Shown here: in pieces, positions 35,357 to 44,598 of the stretch
Position numbering within the stretch: the first letter of the stretch is position 1
How the letters are laid out: the number at the start of each line of letters is the position of its first letter
DNA from: JBBKXJ01 sp037969395
Lineage (GTDB): Bacteria; Pseudomonadota; Gammaproteobacteria; Pseudomonadales; JAUIET01
Reading direction: 5' to 3'
NCBI GenBank assembly: GCA_037969395.1
Contig: JBBKXJ010000389.1
Span: 1 to 64,000 of the forward strand
DNA length: 64,000 nt
Program-made: the position numbers and the translations under genes
Notes under the pieces: generated by a model
Databases searched by the model: none
What the model was told of the DNA's origin: nothing
The model's input: the letters and a program-made list of their open reading frames with translations, nothing else

Positions 35357-37385
35357 GAATAATATCGCGCAACATAAAACGCCCGGGTAGCAGCGCACGC
35401 GTGATGTACGCAGGCAACGGCGCCGGTTCGCCACTAATTTGACTTGCCAGCAGTTCGGCGCACAGTGGGGCGAGACAGTAGGCGCGCGAACCATAAGCGC
35501 TATTCACGTACAGGCCCGACAGATGACGTGAGACGGTGGTGATGGTCTGCCTGGCATCCTTGCTGAGGGCGGCGTAGTCGCGCTTGAATGCGGTTTGTTC
35601 CGGCACCGGGCCGACCACGGGCAGATAATCCGGTGCCACGCTGCGAAAACCAACACGGCCTCGCAGCGGTGCAGGTAAGGAGGGTGCCATAGCGGGCAGT
35701 AGAGCTGCCAGCTGCTGCATGTTGTTACGGTGATCCTGTTCACTGAGTTGCAGGCAGGTTGCAGCCTGGTTATAGCTCGCACCGACTGTGTGCAGACCGT
35801 GACTTGGCGGAGTAATGAAAGATCGCTCGCAAATCACTGTGCGCAAATTATCGCTTGCTGCTGTCGTCGGCACATAGCTGACCTGGCCGCGAATCGCGGT
35901 TAGTGGCAAAAAGCTTGTCGCCGGAAAAGTATGACTGTGCTGACCCATGGCGACGACGACGGCGTCCGCTACCTGCAGCGTCTGCGTACCGGTATGATCA
36001 AGCCGCCAGCCGCCGGCATCACGGTGCAGTGCGCGCACTCGGGTACTTAACAATACCTGAATGTTCGGGTGGTCGATAAGCCGTGAGCACAACGGCTGCG
36101 GCGCTAACCAACCGGACTGCGGAAAGTAGACGGCGTTTTTGACGATTGCGATACCGGCAAGTATCGACGCCTCGGCGCTGCCACAGTGACGCATTACATC
36201 TGCATCGCTACATTGCTTTAATAGCGCTGTGTAGGTTTTTTCTTCCGCCGCCGAATCCAGCAATTGCAGCAGACCGCATTGTTCGCCCTGGTGTAGAAAA
36301 TAGTCGCGGTAATAGCGCACGGCATAAAAGTAAGCCGCTAATGCGAAATCGTTCAAAGGCGACGCATAGGGCGACAAGCGTGTATACAGGGAAACCTGCG
36401 CATTACCAGACGCCGCAGCAGCAAGTTCCGGGCCTTGCTCCAGCAGCTGCACGCGGTAGCCACGGCGCGCCAGGCTAAGCGCAGTGCAACAGCCAACAAT
36501 ACCGCCGCCAATCACCGTCACGTTGGCGCAGTCGCCTACAGCAGCGTTGATATACCATAGCGCGCGCGGGAAGTCGTACATGGAATGCGGCTTTTTATTG
36601 GCAGGCTCAGCGGGATGCCGCTGCCACTCGGCGGTGAGCATGTCGCGCTTGCAGCCGAAGCCGCGTATTTTGGCGATGTTAAAACCGGCCGCTTGCAGGT
36701 GCTGTTTAACGCTGGCGGCGGCGCTAAAGGTGCTGAGCGTGGTGCCAGCTCGGCTAAGCCGGCTGATGGTATCGCATAGTTCCTGTGACCACAGCGCTGG
36801 ATTGGCGCGCGGCGCAAAACCATCCAGAAACCAGGCATCGATGCTCGCGCCATTGGCGGGTAAATTGTCAGTAGCCTGCAATCCGGCACCGCAATCGGTG
36901 CAGAGCATCTGCCGTAACATAGGCGCGCCGTCGCCGAACAGCAAATGCAGCGTGATCGAATGCTGACGAAAGTGCAGTATATGGTGGCCGCTGACCAACG
37001 GTGGATATCGGTCTATAAGTTCATCGGCAAATTGCCGCAGCGCAGGAAAGCAACTCAGCGCTCGCTGCAAATCAGCGCGCCGCATAGGGTGTTGTTCGAC
37101 GCTGATATAATGCAGGCGGCTGCTATGTGGTTGCAGCCGCTCCCATAGTTCGCGCGTTAGCAGAAAATTGAGGCCGCTGCCGAAGCCGGTTTCTCCAATA
37201 CTGAATATTTTCTGCGCCGCCTGCCAGCGCTGTTCGAGCTGATTTTGCTGCAAAAAAACGTAGCGACTTTCTGCCGCGCCGTCATCGGTGGAAAAATAGA
37301 TGTCGTCGTAGTCGGCGCTAACAGGGGTGTCGTCGTCGCGCCATTGTAAGTTTGCAGGCTGTAATATGTGGCGTAGTTCAGACAC
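35346..37385 (-). CDS. mnmC: Bifunctional tRNA modification enzyme MnmC
   Basis: Last two steps of mnm5s2U34 in tRNAs for Lys, Glu and Gln: the FAD domain removes the carboxymethyl group and the methyltransferase domain methylates. 679 residues, GTG start. The N-terminal methyltransferase has IGETGFGSGLNFL, LFGDGAP and WFLDGFAPRANPALW. The C-terminal oxidoreductase has VTVIGGGIVGCCTALSLARRG, a GNAQ...LYTRLSP region and GVGFRS-like RVGFRSVAPDYLPVVG near the end. Both domains are complete. Confidence 0.95.
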   Translation of the reverse strand: MSELRHILQPANLQWRDDDTPVSADYDDIYFSTDDGAAESRYVFLQQNQLEQRWQAAQKIFSIGETGFGSGLNFLLTRELWERLQPHSSRLHYISVEQHPMRRADLQRALSCFPALRQFADELIDRYPPLVSGHHILHFRQHSITLHLLFGDGAPMLRQMLCTDCGAGLQATDNLPANGASIDAWFLDGFAPRANPALWSQELCDTISRLSRAGTTLSTFSAAASVKQHLQAAGFNIAKIRGFGCKRDMLTAEWQRHPAEPANKKPHSMYDFPRALWYINAAVGDCANVTVIGGGIVGCCTALSLARRGYRVQLLEQGPELAAAASGNAQVSLYTRLSPYASPLNDFALAAYFYAVRYYRDYFLHQGEQCGLLQLLDSAAEEKTYTALLKQCSDADVMRHCGSAEASILAGIAIVKNAVYFPQSGWLAPQPLCSRLIDHPNIQVLLSTRVRALHRDAGGWRLDHTGTQTLQVADAVVVAMGQHSHTFPATSFLPLTAIRGQVSYVPTTAASDNLRTVICERSFITPPSHGLHTVGASYNQAATCLQLSEQDHRNNMQQLAALLPAMAPSLPAPLRGRVGFRSVAPDYLPVVGPVPEQTAFKRDYAALSKDARQTITTVSRHLSGLYVNSAYGSRAYCLAPLCAELLASQISGEPAPLPAYITRALLPGRFMLRDIIHAR

Positions 37386-37455
37386 TCGAAAGGTTTCTGG
37401 CGAAAACCTGCATTCTACTTGCTAGCGAACGATTCTCACAGGATAATCCGCGACC

Positions 37456-39069
37456 ATGCCGCGCCCTTGTTCACTCCTTATTGCCGGCGCGTTGCTGCTG
37501 TCAGTTTGCGCGCAGTCGGTTGCTGTATCCGGCGTCGACCTTGAAAACTCCACCCTAAGCCTTGCCATCCGCTACGAGCCGCCAAGTTTAAATACGGTTA
37601 AATCTTCCGACCGCGTCAGCGCCTTTTTGCTAACCCATTTGCTGGAAGGTCTGACCCGCTACGCAGCCAATAACGAAATAGTGCCGGCCGCCGCTGAGCG
37701 CTGGCAGCAGCAGGGTAACAACATCACGTTTTATCTACGCCGCGATGCCCTCTGGAGCGATGGCAGGCCGGTGACGGCGCACGATTTTGTGTTCGCCTGG
37801 CGCACATTGGTTGACCCCGCCACGGCGTCCAGATATGCGTTCATTATGGAGCCGGTTAACAATGCGGCGGCGATCACGCGCGGCGACTTGCCGGCGCATG
37901 AACTCGGTGTAACAGCAGTAGACGAGTTCACGCTAGCGGTAGAACTGCAGGCACCGACCCCTTATTTTGTTGGCATGACGGCTTTTCCGGCTTTTTTTCC
38001 GTTGCGAGAAGATTTCTACCGGCAGCGTGGCAAGCTTTATGCGGCTGATGCTAAAGACCTGCTGTTCAACGGTCCTTATCAGCTCACCGAATGGATACAC
38101 GGCGCATCGCTAACGCTGCGCAAAAATTCGCTCTACTGGAATAGAGACAATATTCGAATTCGCGGCATCAATATTCCTTACATCACCTCTGACTCAGTGG
38201 CCACACTGAATTTATTCAAGAATAACAATATTGCGTTTGCCAACGACCTGGCCAAAGAATCGATAGACGATGCGCTACGAAGTGGCCTGCCGCTGCGCAA
38301 ATTTTTAGACGGCTGCAGCTATTTTTTCAGTCTCAATTTTCGTGACGGCAGAATCACCCGCAATAAGTCGCTGCGCAAGGCGCTACAAGCGGTGTACGAC
38401 CCGGCGACGATCAGCAATAAAATTATCGCCATGCCGGGTGTGCAGCCGGGCGTGTCGTTATTCCCGCAATTCCTGCGCGGTAAGGCGCGCTCGCTGCGCG
38501 CGGAAATACCGCCTGAGCCGATCAATATAGATTTGCAGCGGGCGCGGCACTATATGCAGCAGGCAAAAAGCGAGCTGCAGCTCGACTCGCTACCGCCGTT
38601 GGTGCTGCTGACCAGCGACGTGCCGGTGTCGGTAAAGCTGGCCGAATATGTGCAATATCTTTTTAAGCAAGCGCTGGGTTTAAATATAGTGATTGACAAG
38701 CAAACCTTCAAACAGCGGCATGTAAAATCCTACAACGGCGAATTTGATATCGCCTCGCTGAGCTGGTGCCCGGACTACAACGACCCGCTGACCTTCGCCG
38801 ATTACTTCGCTTCATGGAATGAAAATAATCGCGGTAAATATGCCAATCCGGCCTACGACCGCTGGGTGAAAACAGCGCAAAACAGCAGCGATCCCGGCAC
38901 GCGCGTGGCTGCCTTTGCGAAAATGCAACACATTATTGCCGATGACGTGGTGATGCTGCCGAGCTACGAAGCCAGCGTTCTATATGTGCAACACCCTCAG
39001 CTAAAGGGCTTGCAGCGTGGTATTTTTAGCGGCGACCCTTCGTTTTATTTCGCCTGGCTGGAACAATGA
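37456..39069 (+). CDS. oppA: Oligopeptide ABC transporter substrate-binding protein
   Basis: 537 residues, SBP family 5. An N-terminal signal peptide contains a cysteine (LLLSVCAQS) but not a good lipobox, so it is probably soluble in the periplasm. Typical features: LSLAIRYEPPSLNTVKSSD, LWSDGRPVTAHDFVFAWRTLVDP, LLFNGPYQLTEW, ALRKAL-like NKSLRKALQAVYD, and DIASLSWCPDYNDPLTFADYF. First gene of a complete opp operon. Substrate range cannot be told; the neighbours give no clue. Confidence 0.92.
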   Translation: MPRPCSLLIAGALLLSVCAQSVAVSGVDLENSTLSLAIRYEPPSLNTVKSSDRVSAFLLTHLLEGLTRYAANNEIVPAAAERWQQQGNNITFYLRRDALWSDGRPVTAHDFVFAWRTLVDPATASRYAFIMEPVNNAAAITRGDLPAHELGVTAVDEFTLAVELQAPTPYFVGMTAFPAFFPLREDFYRQRGKLYAADAKDLLFNGPYQLTEWIHGASLTLRKNSLYWNRDNIRIRGINIPYITSDSVATLNLFKNNNIAFANDLAKESIDDALRSGLPLRKFLDGCSYFFSLNFRDGRITRNKSLRKALQAVYDPATISNKIIAMPGVQPGVSLFPQFLRGKARSLRAEIPPEPINIDLQRARHYMQQAKSELQLDSLPPLVLLTSDVPVSVKLAEYVQYLFKQALGLNIVIDKQTFKQRHVKSYNGEFDIASLSWCPDYNDPLTFADYFASWNENNRGKYANPAYDRWVKTAQNSSDPGTRVAAFAKMQHIIADDVVMLPSYEASVLYVQHPQLKGLQRGIFSGDPSFYFAWLEQ

Positions 39070-40004
39070 TTCGCTACATAGTGCAACGGCTGCTGTTTGG
39101 GCTGCTGACCATCTGGTTTGTCGCTACCGCAACGTTCGTAGCCATGCATAGTGTTCCGGGCGACCCGCTGACTAACGATAAAGCCATGGCGCCAGAGATA
39201 CGCGCCAGCCTGATGCGCCAGTACGGACTCGACAAACCCGTGTTACAGCAGTACGGCATTTATTTAGGCAATATGCTGCGCGGCGACTTTGGTATTTCGT
39301 ACGCCGAAGAAAACCGCCGCGTGAACGACATTATTCGCGAGCACTTTCCGGTGTCAGCCACGCTTGGCGTGTTGGCTATAGTGTTCGCAACGCTGGGAGG
39401 TATTGTGTGGGGCGCGCTCACAGCGCGCTATCAGCATCGTTGGCCTGATTTTGCGATTATGGGGCTGGTCATACTCAGCATCTCGGTACCCGGATTTGTG
39501 TTTGCCGCCCTGGCGCAGCTGGCGCTGGTATCTATCAATCGCTGGTACGGCGCGGAGCTACTGCCAATTGCGGGCTGGGGTACGTTACGGCATATGCTTA
39601 TGCCAGCACTGGTGCTGGGACTGGGCACCATGGCTTTTCTCACTCGCCTGATGCGCGCGTCGCTATTGGAGATAGCGCAGGCAGATTACATCACCACCGC
39701 AAAAGCCAAAGGGCTTTCGGCGGCGCGTATATTTTTTGTGCATCAGCTCCGCAACGCCTGCCTGCCGTTGCTGACGCTGCTCGGACCGGCCATTGCTACC
39801 ATTACTACCGGCGGTTTCGTGGTCGAGCTGGTGTTTTCCATACCCGGTCTGGGCCGCTATTTTGTGCAGGCGATACAGCAGCTGGATTACACGGTGATAA
39901 TGGGCACTACGGTGTTCTACGGCAGCTTTCTGGTGCTAATGGTGGTGCTCGTTGACTTACTTTACGGCTGGGTCGACCCGCGGATAAAACTACATGCCGG
40001 TTAG
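39066..40004 (+). CDS. oppB: Oligopeptide ABC transporter permease OppB
   Basis: 312 residues, about six membrane helices. N-terminal IVQRLLFGLLTIWFVATATFVAMHSVPGDP is the usual OppB/DppB start. The EAA loop is ADYITTAKAKGLSAARIFFVHQLRNA, which contacts the ATPases, and the C-terminal part contains GGFVVELVFSIPGLGRYFVQAI. Start overlaps the oppA stop (ATGA). Confidence 0.95.
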   Translation: MIRYIVQRLLFGLLTIWFVATATFVAMHSVPGDPLTNDKAMAPEIRASLMRQYGLDKPVLQQYGIYLGNMLRGDFGISYAEENRRVNDIIREHFPVSATLGVLAIVFATLGGIVWGALTARYQHRWPDFAIMGLVILSISVPGFVFAALAQLALVSINRWYGAELLPIAGWGTLRHMLMPALVLGLGTMAFLTRLMRASLLEIAQADYITTAKAKGLSAARIFFVHQLRNACLPLLTLLGPAIATITTGGFVVELVFSIPGLGRYFVQAIQQLDYTVIMGTTVFYGSFLVLMVVLVDLLYGWVDPRIKLHAG

Positions 40005-41370
40005 CGACATTGACCCACAGTTGTTCACCCCGTGCGCAACGGTTGCTGAGCAACAATCGCTGAGTAGCGAGTCAATCGGCTATTGGTCACGCGTGTGGCT
40101 GCAGCTGCGGCGTAACAAACAGGCGTTTACCTCCCTGCTAATTATCATTGGCTTGTTGCTGTTTGCGCTGGCCGGTCCAGTTCTGTGGCGGCTGAACCCG
40201 GCCGAACAAAACATCGGCCTGATCTCTCAATCACCATCATGGCGTGCCAGCGAGGCGATTATTCTGCCGCCAGAGCGCTGGTACCCCGACCCGGCAGCGG
40301 TAGCGATGCTTGAAGAGTTTGCTATTCGCGTAGGTAAAGCAACGACTGCCGGCATCCAGCTGCAATGGTCGGCGCTGCCGGGCGCAGCTGAGTATCAGCT
40401 GTTTCGTCATCAGCGACAGCCAGCCAGCAACAGTGATTTGGGCTTGCCACTGGCTGAGATGCCAGCAACAACACCCTGGTTCGAAGACCGCCTGCAACTT
40501 GAGCAACGCCGCTATGTTTACACCGTCATTGCGCTGGATAAACAACAGACACTGTTGGCAAGCGTGCAGGCGAGTATCAAGCCGCAATTAGCAATCAGCT
40601 TTTTCGATGCCCAGCTACGCGGCTTTGTGCCGATCACTGCCAGGCCTCAGCAGTGGCGGGGTCAGACGCTAACATTGCCAGCACACCCTTTCGGCACCGA
40701 CTACCTGGGTCGCGATATGCTGGCCCGCATGATGTATGGCGCACGTACGTCGTTATTCATCGGCGTGCTTGCGCCGGTCGTGTTTATCATCTTCGGCGCA
40801 TTGTACGGCGCTATCGCCGCCTACCACGGTGGTTTTATCGATAATCTGATGATGCGCGCTACCGATCTTGTGATTGCGCTGCCATTTCTGTTGTTTATGA
40901 TATTGCTCAAGGTAGCGTTTGGCCTTGGCCCCGGCGATAGCGGTGTACTGCCCATGCTGTTAGCGCTGGTGTTGCTGAGTTGGCCCGCTGCAGCCAGGCT
41001 GGTGCGGGCAGAAGTGTTGAAATTACGCTGTCTGCCATATATCGATGCGGCGCGCTTAATGGGCGCCGGTGCAAGCCACCTGCTGCTGCGTCATTTCGTT
41101 CCCAACGCCTTACCAATTATGTTAGTTGCATTTACCTTCGCCGTGCCGGCGGCAATTTTTACCGAGGCATTTCTATCGTTTATTGGCATAGGCGTGGTGC
41201 CGCCTACGCCATCGTGGGGGGCAATGAGTTTCGACGGTATCAAGTCATTGCTCGCCCATCCGCACGAACTGCTGTTCCCGGCGGCGTTTATTAGCCTGAC
41301 CGTGCTGGCCTTTAATTTGTTCGGTGATGGCTTGCGGGATGCGATGGATGTTAAAACCAATGACGTCTAA
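39994..41370 (+). CDS. oppC: Oligopeptide ABC transporter permease OppC with a periplasmic FN3-like insert
   Basis: 458 residues, about 150 longer than E. coli OppC (302). The ends are normal: a cytoplasmic N terminus, TM1 (47-67), then HPFGTDYLGRDMLARMMYGARTSL at 231 onward, the EAA loop IDAARLMGAGASHLLLRHFVPN, and FLSFIGIGVVPPTPSWG. Between residues 70 and 230, the first periplasmic loop carries a large insert. Its middle (about 113-185) reads like a fibronectin type III fold: IQLQWSALPGAAEYQLFR, then FEDRLQLEQRRYVYTVIAL. The frame is clean, so this is not a misassembly. It overlaps oppB by 11 bp. Confidence 0.93.
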   Translation: MPVSDIDPQLFTPCATVAEQQSLSSESIGYWSRVWLQLRRNKQAFTSLLIIIGLLLFALAGPVLWRLNPAEQNIGLISQSPSWRASEAIILPPERWYPDPAAVAMLEEFAIRVGKATTAGIQLQWSALPGAAEYQLFRHQRQPASNSDLGLPLAEMPATTPWFEDRLQLEQRRYVYTVIALDKQQTLLASVQASIKPQLAISFFDAQLRGFVPITARPQQWRGQTLTLPAHPFGTDYLGRDMLARMMYGARTSLFIGVLAPVVFIIFGALYGAIAAYHGGFIDNLMMRATDLVIALPFLLFMILLKVAFGLGPGDSGVLPMLLALVLLSWPAAARLVRAEVLKLRCLPYIDAARLMGAGASHLLLRHFVPNALPIMLVAFTFAVPAAIFTEAFLSFIGIGVVPPTPSWGAMSFDGIKSLLAHPHELLFPAAFISLTVLAFNLFGDGLRDAMDVKTNDV

Positions 41371-42379
41371 CAGGACCGCGCTGCTAACGATAGAAAAATT
41401 GTCAGTACAGGTCACCTCGCGCGCGGGCTGCCAGCGCGTGATACGAGACGTTAACCTGACACTGCAACACGGCCGCACGCTGGCGCTGGTGGGCGAGTCG
41501 GGTTGTGGTAAATCGATGACCATGCGCAGCGTGATGGGCTTGCTGCCCCGCGCTGCCAGCGTGGTGGCGGGGCGCGCGATATTCGGCGACATGGATTTGT
41601 TACAGCTCAAGCCACGCGCGCTAAATCGCGTCCGCGGCAAACGCATCGCCATGATTTTTCAGGAGCCGATGAGTGCGCTTAATCCCACCCTGCGCATCGG
41701 TACACAAATAACCGAAGTGTTGCGCTTGCAGCAAGAACTGAGCAAGCGCAACGCGTTACGGCGCGCCATTGAACTGCTTGACAGCGTAGGCATTCCTGAG
41801 CCGGCCTATCGATGCCGTCAATACCCATTTGAACTGTCTGGCGGTATGCTGCAGCGGGCCATGATCGCGATGGCGCTGGCCGGCGAACCCGAATTATTGA
41901 TAGCCGATGAACCGACAACAGCGCTGGACACTACCGTGCAGGCGCAGATACTGGATTTACTCAAACACATTCAGCGCCAGCGCGGCATGGGCATTGTGTT
42001 AGTGACCCACGATCTTGGTGTGGTGGCACGCATGGCTGACCAGGTTGCGGTAATGTATGCCGGTGAAATTGTCGAGCAGGCCAGCGTTGATCGCCTGTTT
42101 GCGCAGCCATTGCATCCGTATACTCAGGGTTTGCTGGCCGCTACGCCGCGTTTGAGCGCGGCTTCGAGTGACAGGCTTGAGGCGATTCCTGGCACGCCGC
42201 CTGACTTGCGCGTGCGGCAGACAGGCTGCAGTTTCGCGTCTCGCTGTACGCACTGCATGCAGATTTGTCGTCAGCAAAGTGCACCACCGCTTGCTGCTGC
42301 AGCCGGGCATGACCTGAGCTGTTGGCGCTATCATGCCGCCAATCCGGGCGCACAGCTCGTGCTGGAAGCACGTCGATGA
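41348..42379 (+). CDS. oppD: Oligopeptide ABC transporter ATPase OppD
   Basis: About 343 residues. Walker A GESGCGKSM, Q-loop FQEPMSALNP, signature LSGGMLQRAMIAMAL, Walker B LLIADEPTTALD and switch THDLGVVARM. The C-terminal region has the oligopeptide-type CSFASRCTHCMQICRQQ cysteine cluster, which may bind an iron-sulfur cluster as reported for related dipeptide transporters. ATG 41348 (GGGA upstream) or ATG 41360 could be used; both overlap the oppC end. Confidence 0.95.
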   Translation: MLKPMTSNRTALLTIEKLSVQVTSRAGCQRVIRDVNLTLQHGRTLALVGESGCGKSMTMRSVMGLLPRAASVVAGRAIFGDMDLLQLKPRALNRVRGKRIAMIFQEPMSALNPTLRIGTQITEVLRLQQELSKRNALRRAIELLDSVGIPEPAYRCRQYPFELSGGMLQRAMIAMALAGEPELLIADEPTTALDTTVQAQILDLLKHIQRQRGMGIVLVTHDLGVVARMADQVAVMYAGEIVEQASVDRLFAQPLHPYTQGLLAATPRLSAASSDRLEAIPGTPPDLRVRQTGCSFASRCTHCMQICRQQSAPPLAAAAGHDLSCWRYHAANPGAQLVLEARR

Positions 42380-43329
42380 CACAATTACTCGACGTCTGCG
42401 AGCTTAAGAAGCATTTCTCCGCGCGCGGCAAAACTGCGCATGCTGTCGATGGCGTGTCGTTAACGCTGAATGAAAAGGAAGTGCTGGGCATTGTCGGCGA
42501 AAGTGGCTCCGGAAAATCTACGCTGGCACGCACCATCATTGGTCTGTTAGACAAAACCGCAGGCACGGTCAGTTGGCGTGGTGAATTGTTGCCGCAACGC
42601 TATCGTCGCAGCGACTTTCGGCACTACGCCGCTATCATGCAAATGATATTTCAGGATCCACAGGGCTCGCTAGACCCGCGCATGACGGCAGGCGAAATTG
42701 TTGCTGAGGGGGCGCGCCTGTTAAAGCGCTACCCGGCAAATCAGCTACCAGCGCAGGTTGATAAATATCTGACCCTGGTCGGGCTCGGCGCACACAGCGC
42801 CGACCGCTACCCGCATGAGTTTTCTGGCGGCCAGCGCCAGCGGCTGGGAATTGCGCGGGCATTGATGATGCAGCCGCAGCTGTTAATTTGCGACGAGCCG
42901 GTCGCCGCGCTGGACGTTTCTGTACAGGCACAAATCGTTAATTTGCTGGCTGACCTGCAGCGTGATATGGGGCTCAGTATGCTGTTTATTGGCCATGATC
43001 TGTCGATAGTGCGCTATCTGTCTGACCGCATTATCGTGATGTATCTAGGCGTGGTAGTGGAGGAGGGGCCAAGCGAGCAGGTGTTCAAGCAACCGTTGCA
43101 CCCCTACACGCAAATGCTGTTGGCGGCTAGCCCTGAGCCTGACCCGGTATTCGAACGGCAACGTCCGCGTTTGTTGCTGCAAGGGGAAGTGCCATCGCCG
43201 TTGAACATTCCACCAGGTTGTCGGTTTGCATCGCGTTGCCCCGAAGTAACGCCGGCCTGCAAGCGACGAGAGCCGGGTCTAATCCTGCAGCAACCGCGCC
43301 GCAAGGTGCGTTGTCTACTTTTTGCTTAA
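42376..43329 (+). CDS. oppF: Oligopeptide ABC transporter ATPase OppF
   Basis: 317 residues from the ATG overlapping the oppD stop (ATGA). Walker A GESGSGKSTLA, Q-loop FQDPQGSLDPR, signature FSGGQRQRLGIARAL, Walker B LLICDEPVAALD and switch GHDLSIVRYL. The C-terminal GCRFASRCPEVTPACKRREP cysteine cluster matches its partner OppD. The 3' end overlaps the convergent coiled-coil gene by 15 bp. Confidence 0.95.
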   Translation: MTQLLDVCELKKHFSARGKTAHAVDGVSLTLNEKEVLGIVGESGSGKSTLARTIIGLLDKTAGTVSWRGELLPQRYRRSDFRHYAAIMQMIFQDPQGSLDPRMTAGEIVAEGARLLKRYPANQLPAQVDKYLTLVGLGAHSADRYPHEFSGGQRQRLGIARALMMQPQLLICDEPVAALDVSVQAQIVNLLADLQRDMGLSMLFIGHDLSIVRYLSDRIIVMYLGVVVEEGPSEQVFKQPLHPYTQMLLAASPEPDPVFERQRPRLLLQGEVPSPLNIPPGCRFASRCPEVTPACKRREPGLILQQPRRKVRCLLFA

Positions 43330-44403
43330 CGACGTCTTGTTTGCCTGTGGCGGCTTTGGTGGTGCCAGCGCAGCGTTATACATGATCAGTTCGAGGCGTC
43401 GGTGTGGCGTTGCATTCAGCACAAACACATAACTAGCGCCGTCGTCGTGGGCGGGAATGTTGGTAATCCAGCGTTGTTTGGCTATCTTGAAAACATGTTT
43501 ACCAGCATGCACGGTGCCTTCGGTAGTGTAGTGGTTGGCACCGATATAAGCTAAATCGTAGAAGTGCTTGGCACCGGACTTATCTTTATGTTGAACCTCC
43601 AGCGTTTTAGCCCGCTCACCCGCAGGCTTTTCGGAGGCTGCGGTGGCTAACAGCGCCTGCAGTCGCCTGGCCTGAGTAATGGCGTAACGTTGCTCTGCTT
43701 TTGTCGCGGTCGGTTTTGAATTAGTCGTTTTGACAGTGTTTCGAATCGCGCGTTTGGGTGGCGCTGCAAGCGTGGCATTTGGCGGCACGCTTGCAGGTGA
43801 GCTGGCCTGTTGAGAAGGAGCGGCGGTTTTATTGCGGCTTTTTATTTCTATCCGCTCGGGTATTGTTGGCGGAGCGCTGGCCAGCCTGGTAATAACTTTT
43901 TTTTGTGCAGCAATTTTCTTTTCGCTTTGTTGCAGTTGCCGCTGTCTATCGCGCAGGCTTTGTTTTAGCGGCGCCATGTCCTGGTCCAGCTGCTCTGCTT
44001 TCTTTTGTAGCCTGGTAAGTTTTCTCTCGACCAGATAATACTGAAACCGGGAGTGTTCAGCCGCAGCATCAGCGTTTTTATCGTTGCGTGCGGCAGCCGC
44101 TGCCAGCGCCTGTTCGTGCTCCCGTTGCCTGGTAAGGTAGGTGCGGGTAAGTTCATCCAGGTCCCGTTCGACCCCGTCGCCCTGCCGTTGCAATGCAGCC
44201 AGCTGGCGGTCGAGACTTCTCATCGCCGTCAGCAGGCTGGGGATGCGCTGTTCATAGGTTTGCAGCGTTTCACGTTCCTGCTGCAGCTCATCGGCGGTTG
44301 CGGCCAGGCAGCCCGCAGTAAAACAAAAACTGAATATGAGCGCAAAGTAACAACTCAGTGTAGTTTTCGAACGGCGGCGCGGCTCACTCTTTAACTCTGG
44401 CAT
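43315..44403 (-). CDS. Secreted coiled-coil protein of unknown function
   Basis: 362 residues from the ATG at 44403. A positively charged N terminus and hydrophobic stretch (YFALIFSFCFTAGCLAATA) look like a signal peptide; the cysteine there is not in a strong lipobox. Residues about 35-180 are Gln/Glu/Arg/Leu-rich with heptads (LQTYEQRIPSLLTAMRSL, LVERKLTRLQKKAEQL), a long coiled coil. A Pro/Ala/Lys linker follows (190-255), then about 110 residues of mixed folded character (HFYDLAYIGANHYTTEG, KQRWITNIPAHDDG, RRLELIMYNAALA). I do not recognise the family. The coiled coil plus a small folded tail recalls envelope-associated proteins, but nothing proves this. It is divergent from cls. Confidence 0.75.
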   Translation of the reverse strand: MPELKSEPRRRSKTTLSCYFALIFSFCFTAGCLAATADELQQERETLQTYEQRIPSLLTAMRSLDRQLAALQRQGDGVERDLDELTRTYLTRQREHEQALAAAAARNDKNADAAAEHSRFQYYLVERKLTRLQKKAEQLDQDMAPLKQSLRDRQRQLQQSEKKIAAQKKVITRLASAPPTIPERIEIKSRNKTAAPSQQASSPASVPPNATLAAPPKRAIRNTVKTTNSKPTATKAEQRYAITQARRLQALLATAASEKPAGERAKTLEVQHKDKSGAKHFYDLAYIGANHYTTEGTVHAGKHVFKIAKQRWITNIPAHDDGASYVFVLNATPHRRLELIMYNAALAPPKPPQANKTSLSKK

Positions 44404-44529
44404 AAAGGATATTACATAGGGGAGGGAAGACGGCAGTGCAGATGGTCCGGCCTCTGTTTTCAGCGAATTGTAGCACACGAATTCCAGCTGTTCGTCACAT
44501 CGATGTCATTCAGGTAGGCGGCTTGTTGG

Positions 44530-44561
44530 CAGTTATAGTCGGCGCAGAGGGGCGATAACTG
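44530..44561. promoter_or_regulatory. Inverted repeat upstream of cls
   Basis: CAGTTAT (44530-44536) and ATAACTG (44555-44561), 18 bp apart, form perfect 7-bp arms. A TAAAAT at 44563-44568, directly after, could be a -10 box for cls, so the repeat would overlap the -35 region. The spacing of about 25 bp centre to centre would suit a dimeric regulator. Confidence 0.35.
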
Positions 44562-44598
44562 TTAAAATATTCGCTGTGACAGCAGCGCCGCAGAATCA

